A stretch of DNA of 64,000 nucleotides from Channallabes apus (GCA_030522415.1 CM060121.1:20506642-20570641); one strand, 5' to 3'; positions 1 to 15,100 are shown, counted from the first letter of the stretch. Numbers and translations: made by a program. The notes: a model not told the origin generated them from the letters alone.

Positions 1-310
1 TCCCACATTAATCACGGCTCTACAGCCAATCAGGGGCGTCTGTGGGCTCACGCAAACGGAAGGAGTGGATAGCGCTGTCCTCCGAGTGTGTTACGACGCC
101 CCAACCCCCCCCCCCCCCCCCCCCAACGGTATGTGAGCAAACAGTTTGAAAAGATGCGGTCTGCTGGCGTCACGTGGTTCGGAGGAAACACGTGATAGTC
201 TTCGGCCCTCCCGACTGAGTGATAGTAGTAGCCTTAATGTGGGAACCCCCTATTGACTGGGAGGAATTGGACACGACTAAATTAGGAATGAATCGGGGGG
301 GGGGGGGGAC
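1..310 (+). repeat. SINE family A, 5'-truncated copy (window edge)
   Basis: This stretch matches the body of the copy at 28386-28850 over most of its length: the same run through 'ccaatca', the 'tcctccgagtgtgttac' block, 'aaaagatgcggtc', and the ending 'gaggaattgg.cacgacta'. Its tRNA-like head is missing because the window starts inside it. A 20-base C run at 105-124 and a G run near 297-309 interrupt it. It is a retroposed element, not a gene. Confidence 0.75.
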
Positions 311-3300
311 ACAATCATCCAAAAGCACAACACAGGTGGGGAACAACAGCAGAAGAGCATGTCAGGCTCCACTCATGTCAGCCTGGAACTGCTGACATGA
401 GGCTACAATGGGGGCAGGATTGAAAATGATAATAATAATTATAATAATAAAAAACACAAAAAAAAACATAAGATAAACAGCTGTCTAAACAATAAGACCA
501 AATTTAGCTTAGTCTGTGACTTCTGTCTGCTTTGTGAGTGGCACAGCTGTACAGAATGTATTCATGTGACGTACTGTAGATATCATTATAATCTGAGTAG
601 AGCATAGGATCAGCTATAACCTAAAGATGATTGCCTTTGAAACAATGCTAAATCCTTACTGCTAGACCAGAAGAGTGGCATTAATTTCCCAACAATGCTT
701 GGCGGGGAAAAAAGCCTTTTTACTGAGAGTCACCTTGAAAGCTTTGCAGTGTTTACATACATTGAGCCATGCTGTTTGCTTTAAAGTGTATTATGCAAAC
801 CATTTCCGGAATTATAATGGCATTAACCTACAAACGTCACTCAAAAAATGTTCGAAGGATGCTTAGCTCCCTCTAGGAAGTCTAGCTAGGAATTAAATGT
901 TTTGCATTTATGCAAAGCATTCGAAAAAATGTGGCTACATGTAAATAATTTTATTTGCACTGACAAAAGCCTGTTATGTTGTAGAATAAAAAACATCATT
1001 GTTATCAGTTCTGCCTTTCAGCAGGTTTGGTGTCCGTTCTAGAATTGCATGAAATATGAGCTCTTTAACAAAATGAACACCGGAGCTGCCAGCTGCTTCA
1101 TGTTTATGTGATCTTATTAATCATCACATTCCGTCCCCATGTAAAGTGCATGATGAAATGGGTGAGGCAGCTAACTAGCACTGGCATGAAACACCATATG
1201 AAGATAAAGGCGGCCCTGATTTTGTGGTGTATGCCAGCGGGAGGATTGAATGTCGACACAATGAAACAGGATACACCTCTCTGAAGCCAGTGAAATATTC
1301 ATTGCCCTCCCAATCCTTGGTGAGCCCCGGAGCCTCCACACATCTGGGTCATGGGTCAGCCCTGCTGATAGAATTCCACACTGAGCTCAACCTGAAACCA
1401 CCTCCCATACTGGACTAAAACATTCAGTCATTCAGTCACATAGCTATTCACATTGTTTGATTAAGCATGTCAAATAAAAAGTCAGCCATGGAGGTGTGAA
1501 GCCATGTGTATCCAACACCTGCCCAGCATTGACTCACCAGCCTCATGACATGTCGTTACTCAGACAGGGCTGGGTTCTGACTAGTCTTGGAAAACTGAGG
1601 TCAGCACAGTGACGGCCCACCACAAGCACTTCTTTCGTCAGGGAGACCAAACACAGAAGCCCTCAACTGCTGCATCCAACCCACTTTATTAACCTTTGTA
1701 AACAAAAGGGTGACTATCCTGAATTGTGGCAGCAGTTTGTGTTTAATATGCCCTTAATTAATTCATAATCGATATACTCTTGTCCGCAGTTCAGTTTTGT
1801 AAAATTCTAATCAGCTTCACACCCTGATCTGTTTAGAATATCACATGCTTTACTTTATTTTTCTCACAGTTTTTACTTCTGAAGCCTGTTACAGTATCTA
1901 GTGGAGGCCTTCATCTACTCTAGTCTGCCATCTTGTGTTGACATTGTGCTAGTGCACCGTACATCATTGTGCTTCAAGCTACTGACTTTACATAATGATT
2001 CGAACATAAATCGACGTTATTTTATACCTAAAATTTATTTTTGTTTTATATCATCATAAAATATTGTATTTTAACAGATATAATTGTCTCTGATTACACA
2101 TAGCCGTGGCATAATGCTGTAACATTGTGTTATGGATAACTATAGCTAAACTGCAAAGTCAGCCACATTTCAGTTTAGCCATAGTAGATTAGTAAATTAT
2201 TATAAATGACTGATTTGTAACAGAATTTACAAGCAGCAGGGCAGGATTTCACCATGCGGTTCAGTTTATGTTTCCGCCACCAGACTAGTCTGACCAGCTG
2301 AAAACAGGCCTCTCCCTCTTTTTTTTTTTGGTCTTATCATAGATACCTTTACATTACAAAAAAACTGATCCTAATCAAACACGACAAGTCAATGACTGTG
2401 TAGATCAAAATCCAACACATTTTGATGTAAAAAAAAAAAAATGTTTTTGAGAATTTAATTTGATACGACATACTGAGTTGATGTGTGTATTGTTTCTAAT
2501 AGGTTTCTCATGCAAATGGAATTTCAAAGCCGCCTTTTCTAGGGTGAGTATGAAATTAGTGTAATAATCAGTCACTTGATCACCATCTTTAATACTCAGT
2601 GACAACGTAAACCTGTTTATTAATGTTTGTACATGTTTACAACAAAAAAAAAGTCTGAAACATGAAATGAAATCATGTAAAAACTACATTTTGCATTTAC
2701 TTGGGTTGTCTTTGTGTAATATTAAAATGTGTTTGTTCTGAATCATTTAAGTGTGACAAATATGCCAAAAATGTAAAAACCTGGAAGGGCACTGTATATA
2801 TGAGCGTATATAGAGATAAAATTTTAAGTTTGCAAAAGAGCAATGTTGACATTTCCAACATCTTTTTCTGGCCAGTTAAGAGTTTGACCAGTCTATAAAA
2901 TATACAGTGACAAAACAGGAATTAAGCATACACAAATATACACAAAACACTCCTGATACCTGCCTGACTTGTGGCTTTTGTAAAAACAAAAACATTCCAG
3001 AAACATTTAATCATTCTTACTTTCATTTCCTCCACTGTTGTTGGAGTTTATATATTGTAGAGGAGATGCCACTGCCAGTCATTTCGCAGTCTGATACACA
3101 CACTTTCCTCTGGAGAATTTGCATGGTTGTAGTGTTTAACAAATAAATTCAATTCAATTAAAATATTTAAGCTAGGCACTAAGCTTACTCTTTGCTAATA
3201 ATTATTATACATGATAGTGTGGAATGCTTGGATTAGAAGATTTTTTTTTTTTGACAGCACAACTCTGATAGTTGTGTTTGTAAAATAAGTTTCTGATGAT

Positions 3301-3452
3301 ACACTACTTCTAATACATGATTGTTTCTACAGTAAAAACATTCAGACTTGTCAGATGCTCCATTTAATATAAAACTAATGAAATTACTTTTTAGAATGTG
3401 ATCAAAAAATTACTATTATAATATCATAATAGTATAACTTTTTTTACGGAAA
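311..3452. other. intergenic, no gene seen
   Basis: AT-rich DNA with only short, low-quality reading frames. I found no exon with flanking splice sites and no recognisable protein motif. The block around 1040-1640 is less AT-rich and more complex than its surroundings and could be a conserved noncoding element, but only alignment would show this. Confidence 0.5.
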
Positions 3453-3830
3453 CATACACTGATCAGCCATAACATTAAAAAACCAGCTGCCTAATATTGT
3501 GTCGGTCCTGTTTGTGTGAGACATGGGCTCCACAAGACCTCTGAAGGTGTGCTTGTGATGTCTGGCATCAAGTTGTTAGCAGCAGATCCTTTAAGTCATG
3601 TACTGTAGGTTGCCAGGTAGAGGGCCTCAAAGGAACAGATGTTTGATCGGATTGAGATCTGGAAATTTGGAGATCAACACACACCTTGAACTCTTTATCC
3701 TCCTGTAAAATCCATTGCCTTTAGGTTGTTTAGGTAAGTGGTGTGTGTCAAAGTACCATCCACATGAATGCCAAGGTTTCGCAGCAGAACCTTGCCCAGA
3801 GCATCACACTGCCTCTGCTTTTGACAGGGG
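3453..3830. mobile_element. degenerate DNA-transposon-type repeat ('acactgatcagccataacat' family)
   Basis: It begins with 'acactgatcagccataac', a start I recognise from a common fish interspersed repeat, and continues through 'cctaatattgtgtcggtcc'. No intact reading frame remains. I do not assign a superfamily. Confidence 0.5.
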
Positions 3831-6800
3831 TCAGTGTTAATATATTCTAAATGTACTGTTAAGGGAGTGATTCTTTGTTTCTGCTATAACGTACGTACAT
3901 GAAAACTGGAACCGGCTTGTCTCAGAGGAAGTTTCATAAAAATCTATGTTCTGTTCTTAAATATATAATCACCTTTGTGGTGGCAACAGCCTGCATCACA
4001 AAACAGGTTGGCAGATGAAAACAAAGGCAAATATATTTATTTTATAAGATGTTGAGTTTACTATTTGGCCACGGTTTGAAATTTTTGTTTCTGGTTATAA
4101 TAGAGTGGTTGATATGGTTAAGATTGCTGTACGGAGGTGTTTATGTAACATTTATGACCGGAGTCTCCGGTGTCACTGCTTTATAACAGACTTTTTGTGT
4201 GTGTGTGTATTTGTTTTTGTTTTTCCCCGAACATCAATGCTAATAGTTATTTCAATGTAAGTGATGAGAGAAACTTGTTTCGTGGATGTTCTGCAACATT
4301 GATTCTAGATATAAATGGACAAACGTACAGTGTTCTTCGTAATTAATTGAAAATTTTTAACTGTTGCCAAATCATTCTGGCATAAGGGAACTGATTTTAC
4401 AAAGATTTTTTCTGTTCAAACATGCAAAACAAATGTACAGAATAACCGTGTTCATCACTTTCTTTAGGGGTGGGAACCCTTTTGCCACTGTAAAGCTGAG
4501 GCCCACAGTCACCAACGACAGATCGGCGCCTAAGATCTGATCATCACCGACCTCTACCCTTCTAACCATCAGCAGCAACTTTCCACCAACACCACCACTA
4601 ATGCTGTGTGAACTCGGACCTTCATCCTGCAAACTACTACATTATACATGGGCTTTAGGCCATGTTGGATTTGGACTAGATACCATGGTGGCCTCATCGC
4701 ACACAGGCAAACTTAACATTTATCTATGTACATTATAAAGCCAATATACATAGACTTTTTAAACTCATTCAGACGTTTGCGCTGCCTTACAGGGTTTGTC
4801 CTGGATGATGAGCAAGAGCAGTGTTTAGATAGATTTATAATAGAGTAAACATGCTTATAATATATTTTGTCTTGAGTCCCTACCTGAGGCGTTGATGACT
4901 GCTTTTAAGTTGCAAGAATAACACGCCATCCTTGTGCTGAGACGGACCAAATCTTAGGTTGGTCAAATAATTGTTGCGTTTTTGTTTTTTTACATCATTG
5001 TGGGACAGTTTATGAATGTAAAAATGGGAACAAGGCACTGAATTTTTTTCAGGTTATATAGTGTTGATGTAATTATGCAGGATTACTTACATTTTATCAG
5101 GTTATTTAAAATTTCAACCATCATGGTACAGTAGGATTAAACACTTGCTTTAATTTTAAATGCTTAATAGTATGTATAGATTTCAACCTTTATGCTTTTA
5201 CAGACACATTCCCAGATACTATTTAAGAACCTTTTGTTTCTTTTTCTCAGGAGCTTTTTATTTTTATTAATGCTGTCATTAAAGATTTATTCTAAGCATC
5301 CGTATATCCAATTCGCAAGTATCCTCACTTCTCTTTGATAATAACATAGAGAAAACAGCGTTTATAATTACAATTAATTGTGAGGCTTTAAGGTATCCAT
5401 TTATGCATTTTATTATCAGTTTTCTCTTTTACAATGCCCTGTAAATCATTGCTATATGAAATAAAAATGTTTATTTCTTTTATCATTTTGAACCTTTTAA
5501 TTACAACACAGCTGCAAATATATATATATTCTTAGTGTTGGTAGGATTTAAGGGAGTGTAAAAATCTACACATCAAAACTTTGACTTCTATACATGATTA
5601 AGGATCTCTTTCCAGGCTAAAGCAATGGTTCTGTGAAGAGGAAAAAAGTTGGCTCATCAAAAGAAGGCTAAATCAGACTGACAGTCCTGCTTAATACTGT
5701 AGGTTAATAGGGAAGGTTTTTGCTACAGTAGCTTTGGTAGAGAGATGAGGTTGCAGTCTCTATCACCTTCACAATTGCAGTTCCAATGGTTTAATCATTA
5801 ATTACTACAAACAGAATCTCTCAGCTTTTTAAACTAGGTTAACATTTGAGGAGGTGACTTTGTGCTTATATTACTGTAGCTCTGAATGAAATGGGCAATA
5901 ATTTTGCTGTGAATTGTCGATGCGGGTTCGACTCCGGTTAATCCCACAGCCGTCTATGACCAGGAATCCAACAAACCAGAACTGACCGTGTTCTCCTTGT
6001 CTGAGGGCTTGGATTATTCTTTAGCCTGTCAGTCACGGCAACAATAGCCGATCTTGTATATTAGGACCGATCCTTGTTCAGGAAAGCAGACGGATTTCCT
6101 CAGCCGCCCTGTAATGTGAAATAAGCATCTGTTTGAATAGCTGTGATGACTGGCTTTATGACTTGCTGGAAGCATATACAGTACCAGTCATGTAATAGGT
6201 GAGAGGTAGTGGTGACCAACATAGGAGAGCATGGTTGGTTAGCATCATAAATGAGCGCAACTTGTTAACTACATTTAACTTGACAATGAAACAGAGGAAT
6301 TCCTCCATTTGGAGGAAGAGTGAAATAAGGAGGTATAAAAAAAAAAAAAACTGCTCAAACCTTATCTGAGGGATATTTAAGCTGAAGAATCAGCAGGTGC
6401 ACTTTGGGGAATTGACTTGTTAAGGAAACTTAGACTCAGGCAAACCTCTAGGTGGTGCAACAGCTCGTAATTGCATATTGCTCTACAAGGTTACAGTCTG
6501 TTGCATGTTGGCTTCTGACTGTCAAAGCCCTAAATGGTCAAACTATTTGCATATCCATCTGAACTTCTGGACCAGTTTAATCTGTCCTGAGAACATTAAT
6601 CAGCTGAGACTAGCCTACCCAAAATTTTTTCCCCTCCCAATAATTTTTTTCATTATTTGTAGCAATTAGAGCTTTAGTTTTGTTTTGTTTTTTATGTTGT
6701 ATTGGTGCGCTTTACTGTTTAATCCTATTTTCTTTGGAATAAGTTATATTTTGACATTAAATGAAAAGTGCTACATAAACAAAATTTTATAGAACAACCT

Positions 6801-6860
6801 GGGCAAAAGAAATTAATTTCTGCAAGAAAGAAAAACAGCAATGGCGGCATATCTAGAAGT
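3831..6860. other. intergenic, no gene seen
   Basis: AT-rich and without supported genes. A tRNA-like B-box 'gggttcgactcc' occurs near 5926 without a convincing A-box. A more complex stretch near 5720-6120 (TAAT-rich core around 5790) could be a regulatory element; this is a guess from composition only. Confidence 0.4.
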
Positions 6861-6866
6861 TTTATT
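6861..6866 (-). terminator. candidate bri3 poly(A) signal
   Basis: TTTATT on the plus strand gives AATAAA on the minus strand, about 1.25 kb downstream of the bri3 stop codon. If used, it sets a 3' UTR of roughly 6840-8115. Other signals further on cannot be excluded. Confidence 0.35.
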
Positions 6867-8115
6867 TACAGTACTGTTCATATAAAAAGTCAGAACTAAT
6901 TATACATGCAGTGGTCTAAAGCAAATACCCCCAACATTGAATTACATGGCATAATAATGGCAGCAAGTACATTTTTCATCAATGGAAGAAGAAAAATATT
7001 GAACACAAAGGGACATTCTGTTTGTGTCATTCTATTGTGATTGTCTTTCATTTGTAGAGGAAATGAAAACTGTATTGTCTCAGAGCTCACTATCATTCTG
7101 TATGAATCCAATAGATGTGGATCATAAAAACAGCTTCTTTAAAGTGTTATACATGCAGATTTCCTAATCAACCTAATTATGTCAGAGTTAATGAAATTTT
7201 AAAGAAAAACAAAATCATTGTTACGCTAATCATTGGTGCAGCGCTACATTCAGAATTTGGCTCCTGAAATAAGGGTCAGCTGAGACTCTTCCAAAAACAG
7301 GATATTAAAAAAAAAAAAAAAAAAAAAACATTGAGATTATAAAACCTCTGATTTACTAGCAGCACAGTGTGTGTTGTGCAAGAGGGAATGAAGGTGCTTG
7401 GCATAAAGGTAAAGTTAGACACACTAAAAACAGGCCTGCTGTGGAGAATGGAGAGGAAGTGGTTTGGTCTTCTAGAAGCCCAAGAATGATTTAATCATAA
7501 CGGTGATTAACAATTGGGTGAAGAACAGCATTTTGTTTTATGAATGAGACTTAACAAGCCAAAAACAAGCATGGTGCCAGGCAGCATAAATCCTCATCTT
7601 GTACAAATCCAAACAGCGAGTACTCATCAGAACAAGAATTTGGTATGAATTAAAAGAAATCAACAAAATGTGATTATTTCATCTGTGACTGAGATATGAA
7701 GATTTTAAATAGTAAAATCTCTTAACATGTTCACAAAATCTCGATATTGTTTCAGTTCTTCTGCAGTTCGCGGCCATTTTAAAGGCACCAGTGAATCAAT
7801 ATGACATGGCGTCTGGTTTGTATGTGATTGACATATCAGAAAAGAAATGCAGAAAAGAATACAAACCAACAGTCGTTCAAAGTGTATGCAAAATCCAAAA
7901 TTTAAGCTGCTTCTTCATTTGCAAATATTTTCAAGGGAAAAAAGAAAGATTATTGAAAAACCGTATGGCAACTTGCTATTATAAATTGGGCTATCATACT
8001 CGTAAGTTGCATTTTAAACAACATAGATATGTAAAACATGGATTTAAAAAGAAAAAAAAGAAAGAATCCGAGCCATGGTCGATGGGCCGCAAGACGTGGC
8101 TGTGGTTTGGTCCGT
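6867..8115 (-). other. bri3: probable bri3 3' UTR
   Basis: Sequence downstream of the bri3 stop up to the candidate AATAAA. It holds a 22-base poly(A) run at 7307-7328. The reading frames here are short, overlap on both strands and have no family resemblance. The extent is inferred from the poly(A) signal only. Confidence 0.35.
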
Positions 8116-8248
8116 CTAGCCAAAAGTGGCTCCGCAGTTGGGACACCTCCTCTGCCGCAGGGCCAGACAGAAGATAATGCCCAGGGGGAAGAAGAAAATG
8201 GCGCACATGATCCCCAAACAGGTGAAGTCCTCCTCTAGCACCCCCACC
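8116..8248 (-). CDS. bri3: bri3 coding exon 3 with stop
   Basis: Acceptor TTTTTCAG|GGTGGGG. Encodes [12 protein letters not shown], the transmembrane segment, and CPNCGATFG followed by TAG at 8116-8118. The opposite-strand and shifted frames here are shadows. Confidence 0.95.
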
Positions 8249-11200
8249 CTGAAAAACAAGAGCACAGTACTCTTATTAACCTCGAATACAGTGCAATTTA
8301 CTCTGCATGTAACATGTAATATAATGTCAGGTGGCTAACTGTGCCATATACAGTATGGATGCATCTCAGGGTTCTTGTCCTGATGTTATCATTTCTATTC
8401 TGATCACCTGCAGTTAATGTTTTAATATCACATCACTGTTTACTTCTTTATTCTCACTGGTCAGAAAGGGTCCATCAACAGCAACACAATCATAGGATTT
8501 TAATAATCTGCTCATTTTAATAAGTTGCTGCTTCTATAGTAACAACTTTCAATGATTTAACATTCAATAATGAAATGTTTAGTGAAGGAGTCTCCAGTGT
8601 CCGTGCTTTCAAAATTTCGAGTGTTTCCTCCACAGCAAAGAGTTCAGGACAGATAAGTTTCCGTTTTTATAGTTTCTCTACAAGATTACTGGCTTTGAGT
8701 ATTTTTTGCGTTATTCTCGCAAACATTCCACAGTTTTAAATAGTTACAATTTAAAGAAATTTAAGAAAACAAGCAAATTGTTGTGAAAAAAGGATTTTCA
8801 TGCATTTCAACAGGATGCAATTGTCATGTTTTATTGTTGACATTGTGTTCTTTTGGACCAGAGGAAGACTAAACATCAGACAGGGGAAAACGTCTACTAA
8901 ATGTTAGCCAGTGTAAAAGAGCTATGATTAGGACAAAAGTTTGCACACTCTTGGGACAAAATTAAGACTAGGAAATGGAGTCTATACTACAAGTAACCAA
9001 TATCACATGACGGGGCGTATTATTGTGCTAAAGTGTGGTATTGTTTTTATACAACAGTTCCACAAACACCATTAATCAGCAACAGATAATGATTATTCAT
9101 TCAGTTACTTCCTGCACCAACACACATCCTTCTGTGTTTGGCTGGTGAACGACAGTGTGATTAACAGGAGTGAAGGTAGTCTTAAATTCTCAGTAGTACT
9201 ACAGTACGTAGCCAAAAGCTGATGAGAAGAAATCATGGAGGTGGAGGACAGTCCTGTAAATCTTTTCCGCGTCAGGCTAGCTCGAGCTAATTAACTGTTC
9301 CGGGGTTGAATCCCAAGGAGCATAAAATGGAAAGGTAGTGTGCTACTGTATGTAGGGTGTAGAATCCCTTGATCCACCCACTACATTATGTAGTGCCCTT
9401 GTTCAGGGGTTAACGATCATCAGAACGGCCGTGTAGCAGAGTGATGCATATAGTTAAATGTCCCAGTACTGTTGTATGCTATATCAGCACTCGTGGAATG
9501 CCTCTCGTCAAAATTACTTGGACAGAACTAACTGTTGTATAAAGACATTTTAGTTTATTACATTTTTTTTTTTTAAATGGTCCCCTATTGTCTGTTACTA
9601 GGAACAAGGCAAAATATTAAGAGTGGAAAAACTATAAAACTGTAAACAGAACACTATCAGATCAGATGTTTTTATCTCCTATTCTTGAAATATTTTCTAC
9701 TTGTCTTGGCATGTCCGTCCTTTACCTTTAAACCCACTTCTCATTATTTCCATTTTTCTTGAGCAGTTTCTGAATCCTGGTTGTTTGTAAAATTATGTAT
9801 GAATTGTAAAAAAAAAATTATAATAATTCTTCGCCTCTTTCATCACCACTGGGTTGGAAAGATTTCTGGTCCGGAAAATATGAAGAATGCAGTTGTTAAG
9901 CATTCAGTGTGAGAGAAAAGGAGAGAAAGAAAAATTATGGTCAAGCTGAAGGTGAGTTCAGTTCTATATTCTTTTCGAGGGAAAAACAGAATGAGAGAAG
10001 CCCTCTAATAAAAACGGATACTGCTTCTGATGATAACTTCTGTACTGTCAACCCATCACACATCTCAGAATAAAGTCTCAGAATAAACATTTTTGGACTT
10101 CTGAAATCACATGGTGTTTTAATCGTTTCACCGTCATGAACTCCAGGACTAGATTTAGGCCGAAACAAATCTATATTTAACATAATATATATTTACATAT
10201 AATACATATTTTGCATGTTCTTAGAATGCGATATTATTTTCTAAACTCAATCCACACAGACTCAATCATAAATCAACTTAAAGGTAAATAAACTCCACAG
10301 CTATTGTCCTTTCTGATTCCCATGCTTCAGGTATCCATCCGAAAATACAAAACATAGTAATCACATGTATTTTTTTTTTTTTTTTGCTTTTATTATACTT
10401 TTTGGACTCCAGAGTTTGGGAGAGTTCAAGGGTCGCCAACAGGGGGCTGTTCAAAAGTTATCGAATTAGCGAACAGCTAACAGACTTTCACATCGAGAGA
10501 GTCACACTGTCGTTTTGCTCATGCGTTTCCCAATCGCACCCTGCTGCATATTTTAAATCTTTCACGTAAATGTAAATTGCTTAGTCTAAAAGTTAGAATT
10601 GCTTTCACTTAAGCAGTCAAATTTTTCCACCAGGTTTGAATATATTTTGCCTCAGACTGCCTTAAACGTGAATGTACAGTACAATGCTTAAAACTTGTAA
10701 GCATGTTTAATTTTTAAAAAATGGTTAAAAAATAATAATAAAAAAAACTATTAGTTCCGGACCTCTGACCCTTAATAGAGGAAGGCCTGACCATGGTTTG
10801 AAATGTATGAAAGCACCGTCGCTCTGCACCACCAGGGTCCGGGTTCGATTGCCGTCTCTGTGTGCATGGAGTTTGCATGTTCTCCCTGTGCTTGGAGGGT
10901 TTCCTCCGGGTACTCCGGTTTCCTCTCACAGTCCAAAGACATGCAGAGTAAGGCTAACTGGCATTCCTAAGTTGTCCATAGTGTGTGAATGAGTGTTTCC
11001 CCTGAATGGATCAGTTTCCCCTGAGTTAAGTTGACCTCTTATAGATTATTCCTAGTTCTTAGTTTTCAGACCTCTAGATTCGGCTAGAAAAGTACATAGT
11101 TAGGTTTTTGTTGTTACTAATTAGTAATTATGTCTAAGAACCATAAACTGTATTAACTTTAATTGACATGGCAATAACCATTTTAATAATAAACATTTTC

Positions 11201-12123
11201 CCTTGGCAAAAACATTAATCATTTACTCATCAACTACTTAAAAAAAGGGAATCTTGTGAACTTTTATTTTGTCCAATCTATATTTGAATGTGTTCAAGTC
11301 AAACTGGGACTTCAATTTCTCGTGAATAAAAACACACGCATACAGACACAAAATAAAATATGTTTTACACGCACACACATGGTCACAGTATTATAGTAAA
11401 CAGTACACGGATGTTGATTATACCAGTAAAAGACGTGCACCAAGACCCATCAGAGATGATTACCCACAATTCCTCAGCGCAAAAGAGAGAAAAAACTTTG
11501 GCTCAGTTGTGATCACATGACACTGTGTGTCAAAACAAGAAACGCATGCGTGATACATGATACTCTGTACTTGTAAACCAAGACTTGTTGCAAATCTAAT
11601 TTTTTATTTATTAAAAATCTTTGCTCGTCTCTTACTTTACAAATTACAGATATGGTTGCTTTGCACAGGATTAATATCACACATAACCTCCACAATTATT
11701 ACACGAGGTCCCCTGATAACACTAATCCTGTGTGAATAGGGCTAAAATGAGTTTTGACTCTCTGAACTGCGTTGTGTTATTCTGCACAATCAAAGGTCCA
11801 AAGGTCTCGTATCTTGCTGCCAAAATCTAGCTGTGTTGCAATTTTTCGAAAGTTTGTTTTGTCACGGGCACAGAATTGCGTAACGAGAAGGGCAGAAAGG
11901 TTTAAATTCCAACATTACAGATCCTGATGCTTGCGGCCAGAGGAAAAAAAAATAATAATAAAAAGATATCAGGTTCATTGTGACCTGTGGGTGGAGCTTT
12001 CGAGGAGGAAACTATTTCAAACTAGATCATGTGTTATTTCCCCCCCGGCTCATGGTGACATCCATTATAACCTTCCTGCATTTAAACCTGTCTGAATGCA
12101 AAAAAAAAAAAAAAAAAAAAGTA

Positions 12124-12170
<47 letters not shown>

Positions 12171-15100
12171 TTTTTGGAGGAATGGAATGCTGGAACTTTC
12201 CAGGGAAGGCTGCACTTAGATGAGGCGATATGACTCAGACCGGGTCAATTTCCTGACTACCAGATCACCCTTGAGAGTCCATGTTAAACAAAAGAGCTCC
12301 AAGCGTTTGCATGGAGAACAAATTCACTTATCTCTGTAGTGTCTTCACTCTCAGCTCAATAGAATGAAATGGAAGAGAAAATCCTTGTGAAAAGGAGTAC
12401 GATATAAAACAGCCTAATTAAATGGGCTATTATAATGTCAGACGCTCAGATAAAACCTGACTTTACACAACACAACTGAAGTCTTGTAACATTCATTTAA
12501 AATCCAATTATACAGTATGACTGCATCAAACCCACTGTGTGGCAGGAGAGAAACTAGATAAAAACGTCTTTTATTTGGGTTAAAACCTACATTATTGAGA
12601 AAGTTGCAGTCTGTATATCAGCAAAAAAACTCATTTCCAGGAAAAGGCTTTTGATTACAACAACTATACTATTAAAATGACTAATACTGTAGAAGAATGG
12701 ATAAATAAATGAACTAACAAATACAAGCCATGACCATAAACTGTAAACAGGGAACAAAACTCTAATGCAACACATTGACCTGGATTTGCTTTCGGACAGA
12801 TTTCTGAGCGTCAACATAAATGTCATGAGCTCCGCTTCCCATGACCCATGCAGCATTACTGGACTGTCCCTTTGGTCACATGAACACAGAGGAACTTCAT
12901 GATTTTTTTTAAAGTGACACTTCTGACAGTAATACAGTATATGACAAGTAAAACTGATCTGTGTAGGTGTTATTTTACAATTTTCTTCTTGCTTCAGTGT
13001 ATTTTTGGTTTCAAATCTATAAGTAAATATTAAAATTGAATATATGTTTCATTCAGGTCAATAGTCTGTATGTGCTGATCTCATTTACAGGAAATCCACA
13101 ATGGTCATATCCAAAGTCACGATGCAGCGGACACAGGTTCCCTTTTCTCATCAGATGAACATGTGTAGATGTGGGTTGTTCTTTTGTTGTTTTTTTTAAT
13201 GAAAACAGGAACCAACTGCAGGTAGATACTAAAGATATCAGTGAAGAACTGAGGAACTACATTACAAGTGCCATTACAAGTGAGAAGAATCTAAGCGGTC
13301 ACGTTAAGGCTCCCGCACCACTGTGAAGTTTCTCTTTTTTTATTTATTTATTTTTTTCATTTCCTTGAACTCTAAGCAACAGTCATGCAGGAAAACATGA
13401 TTCAAGATGGAGATTTAGATCAGATGAGTCCAAAGCGAGCTCAGTAGCATTTCCCACATTTAAGGAACCACATATGAGAAAGTGAGCTCATGAGAAGCCA
13501 TATAATGGAGATTCCTTGTAACAAGACAAGTGGACAGAATGACGTGTAGGATGATTATTCATTTATTTTTTTTATGAGAGTATGATCTGGCAGGAAAGAT
13601 GCTTTTCAGGATGAGTTAATGACCACTGAAATACTACCGCGTACAGTAGATAGACATAGACACAGTAAACACATTAACCTAGGCACTGATTGACTAGTTG
13701 CAGACAAAAAGGCACCTTTACAAATGTTGGGAACCGCAACACTAAACATGCATCTATTTACACCGTCTATTGGATTTACTCACCTGCAGGCTGGACATCC
13801 TCCTACGACCACCACTGAGGGCTGAATGATGGTGTATGTGTTCGAAGTGCTTGCTGGAGTCCCTGTGGCAGCAGGATGGGCAGGAGCTGCTGGGTAACCT
13901 GTGGAAAAGAATCAGATCATAACTATAATCGCAAAATCGGACTTCCTATGTCCTGGTGTCTGGTTTAACAAAAACAAGGTATGTTTTGAAGTTGTGAAAC
14001 ATTGCTGTTACTTTTTATTCAACGGCTCTTTAATTAAAACCATAAAACAATAGGACTTTAATTCCTTGTATTAAAAACGCACAACTCTCAAAAATATGGA
14101 TATTATTATGGATATAACATATTCAGAATGTAGTACTTTGTTTTTCTTGAATCAACTCAACTGTGTCCATAATGTTTGTAAATTACAATGTGATGTTGTG
14201 ACAATGTAGACTTAAGTGAAAGTGAAAGTTCTGTACAAGCTGCATCGAGCAGCAGAAGAAAAGAAGCTGCCATGAACAATGTCTGAAAAGGCACCTAAAG
14301 GAAATATTAAAGACTGTTCAGTAAAAATGCATCAAGCATCAAGTTTAAGACCTGTTTCATGTTTAAACATCAACGTTTCTGCTAACGTCGCATTCACGTT
14401 TAGTACCTGAAAGAGACACTCAAACGAGCAGACTTCCTGTCATGGCCACATCTGGCTACTAATCTGCCTGACAGGATGATGCAATGCCTTTAATGTTAAT
14501 TAGCTTCATTTTAATGAACAGTCTAGCTGAAAGGTGAAAATCCTCTGAAATTGAAAATCACATATGATAAATAAATTGAACAAGATCACTACAGTTCTGA
14601 TTAAATGACGATTATTTTTTTATATCCATATGGACATACCCATCTTTAGCTACGTTAATATTACAGGTCAGTTAATTGATTATCTGTTAGATAGCTTTAT
14701 TATCTGTTGTGCAGCTTTATTCCTGGATTGTTTGCTAAAATATTTCCGATGCGCGATTATTGCTGGTTGAAATTTTACAGTTTGGCAGTAATGCAACTTA
14801 TTGGATGCCAGCCGCCGATAAACAACAAGGAAGAAATGTTTGGTATATAGTAAAATAGCTACAACAGAAGGCCATAAAGGGTTTAGTGGTTAGCTGTCGC
14901 CTTGCACGTCCAGGGTCTAGGTTTGATTCCTGGTTCAAGTTTGTGTGCATGGGTGGGTTTCCTCAGGGCAGGACAGGCAGATTCCCAAATTGCCCATAAC
15001 GTGCGTGTGTGTGCCATGTGATGGATTGGCACCCCGCCTCGTGCCTTAAGTCTCACGAGATAGGCTCCAGGGCAAAGTAGTATGGATGATGAGTGAGTGA

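Larger units (their letters stand above)
8249..13783 (-). other. bri3: bri3 intron 2
   Basis: A 5.5-kb intron with simple repeats (poly-A at 12100-12120 followed by (AC)n at 12127-12168) and a family-B SINE at 10812-11000. The segment near 9280-9430 has a B-box-like 'ggttgaatccc' and may be a worn SINE. No other gene supported. Confidence 0.6.

Noticed and set aside
1224..1418. A 64-codon plus frame in intergenic DNA
   Set aside because: No splice context, no family resemblance and no neighbouring exons.
5920..5945. tRNA gene suggested by a B-box-like 'gggttcgactcc'
   Set aside because: No A-box at the right distance and no cloverleaf arms.
7791..8338. Overlapping frames around bri3 exon 3
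   Set aside because: Shadows of the minus-strand bri3 exon and its 3' UTR.
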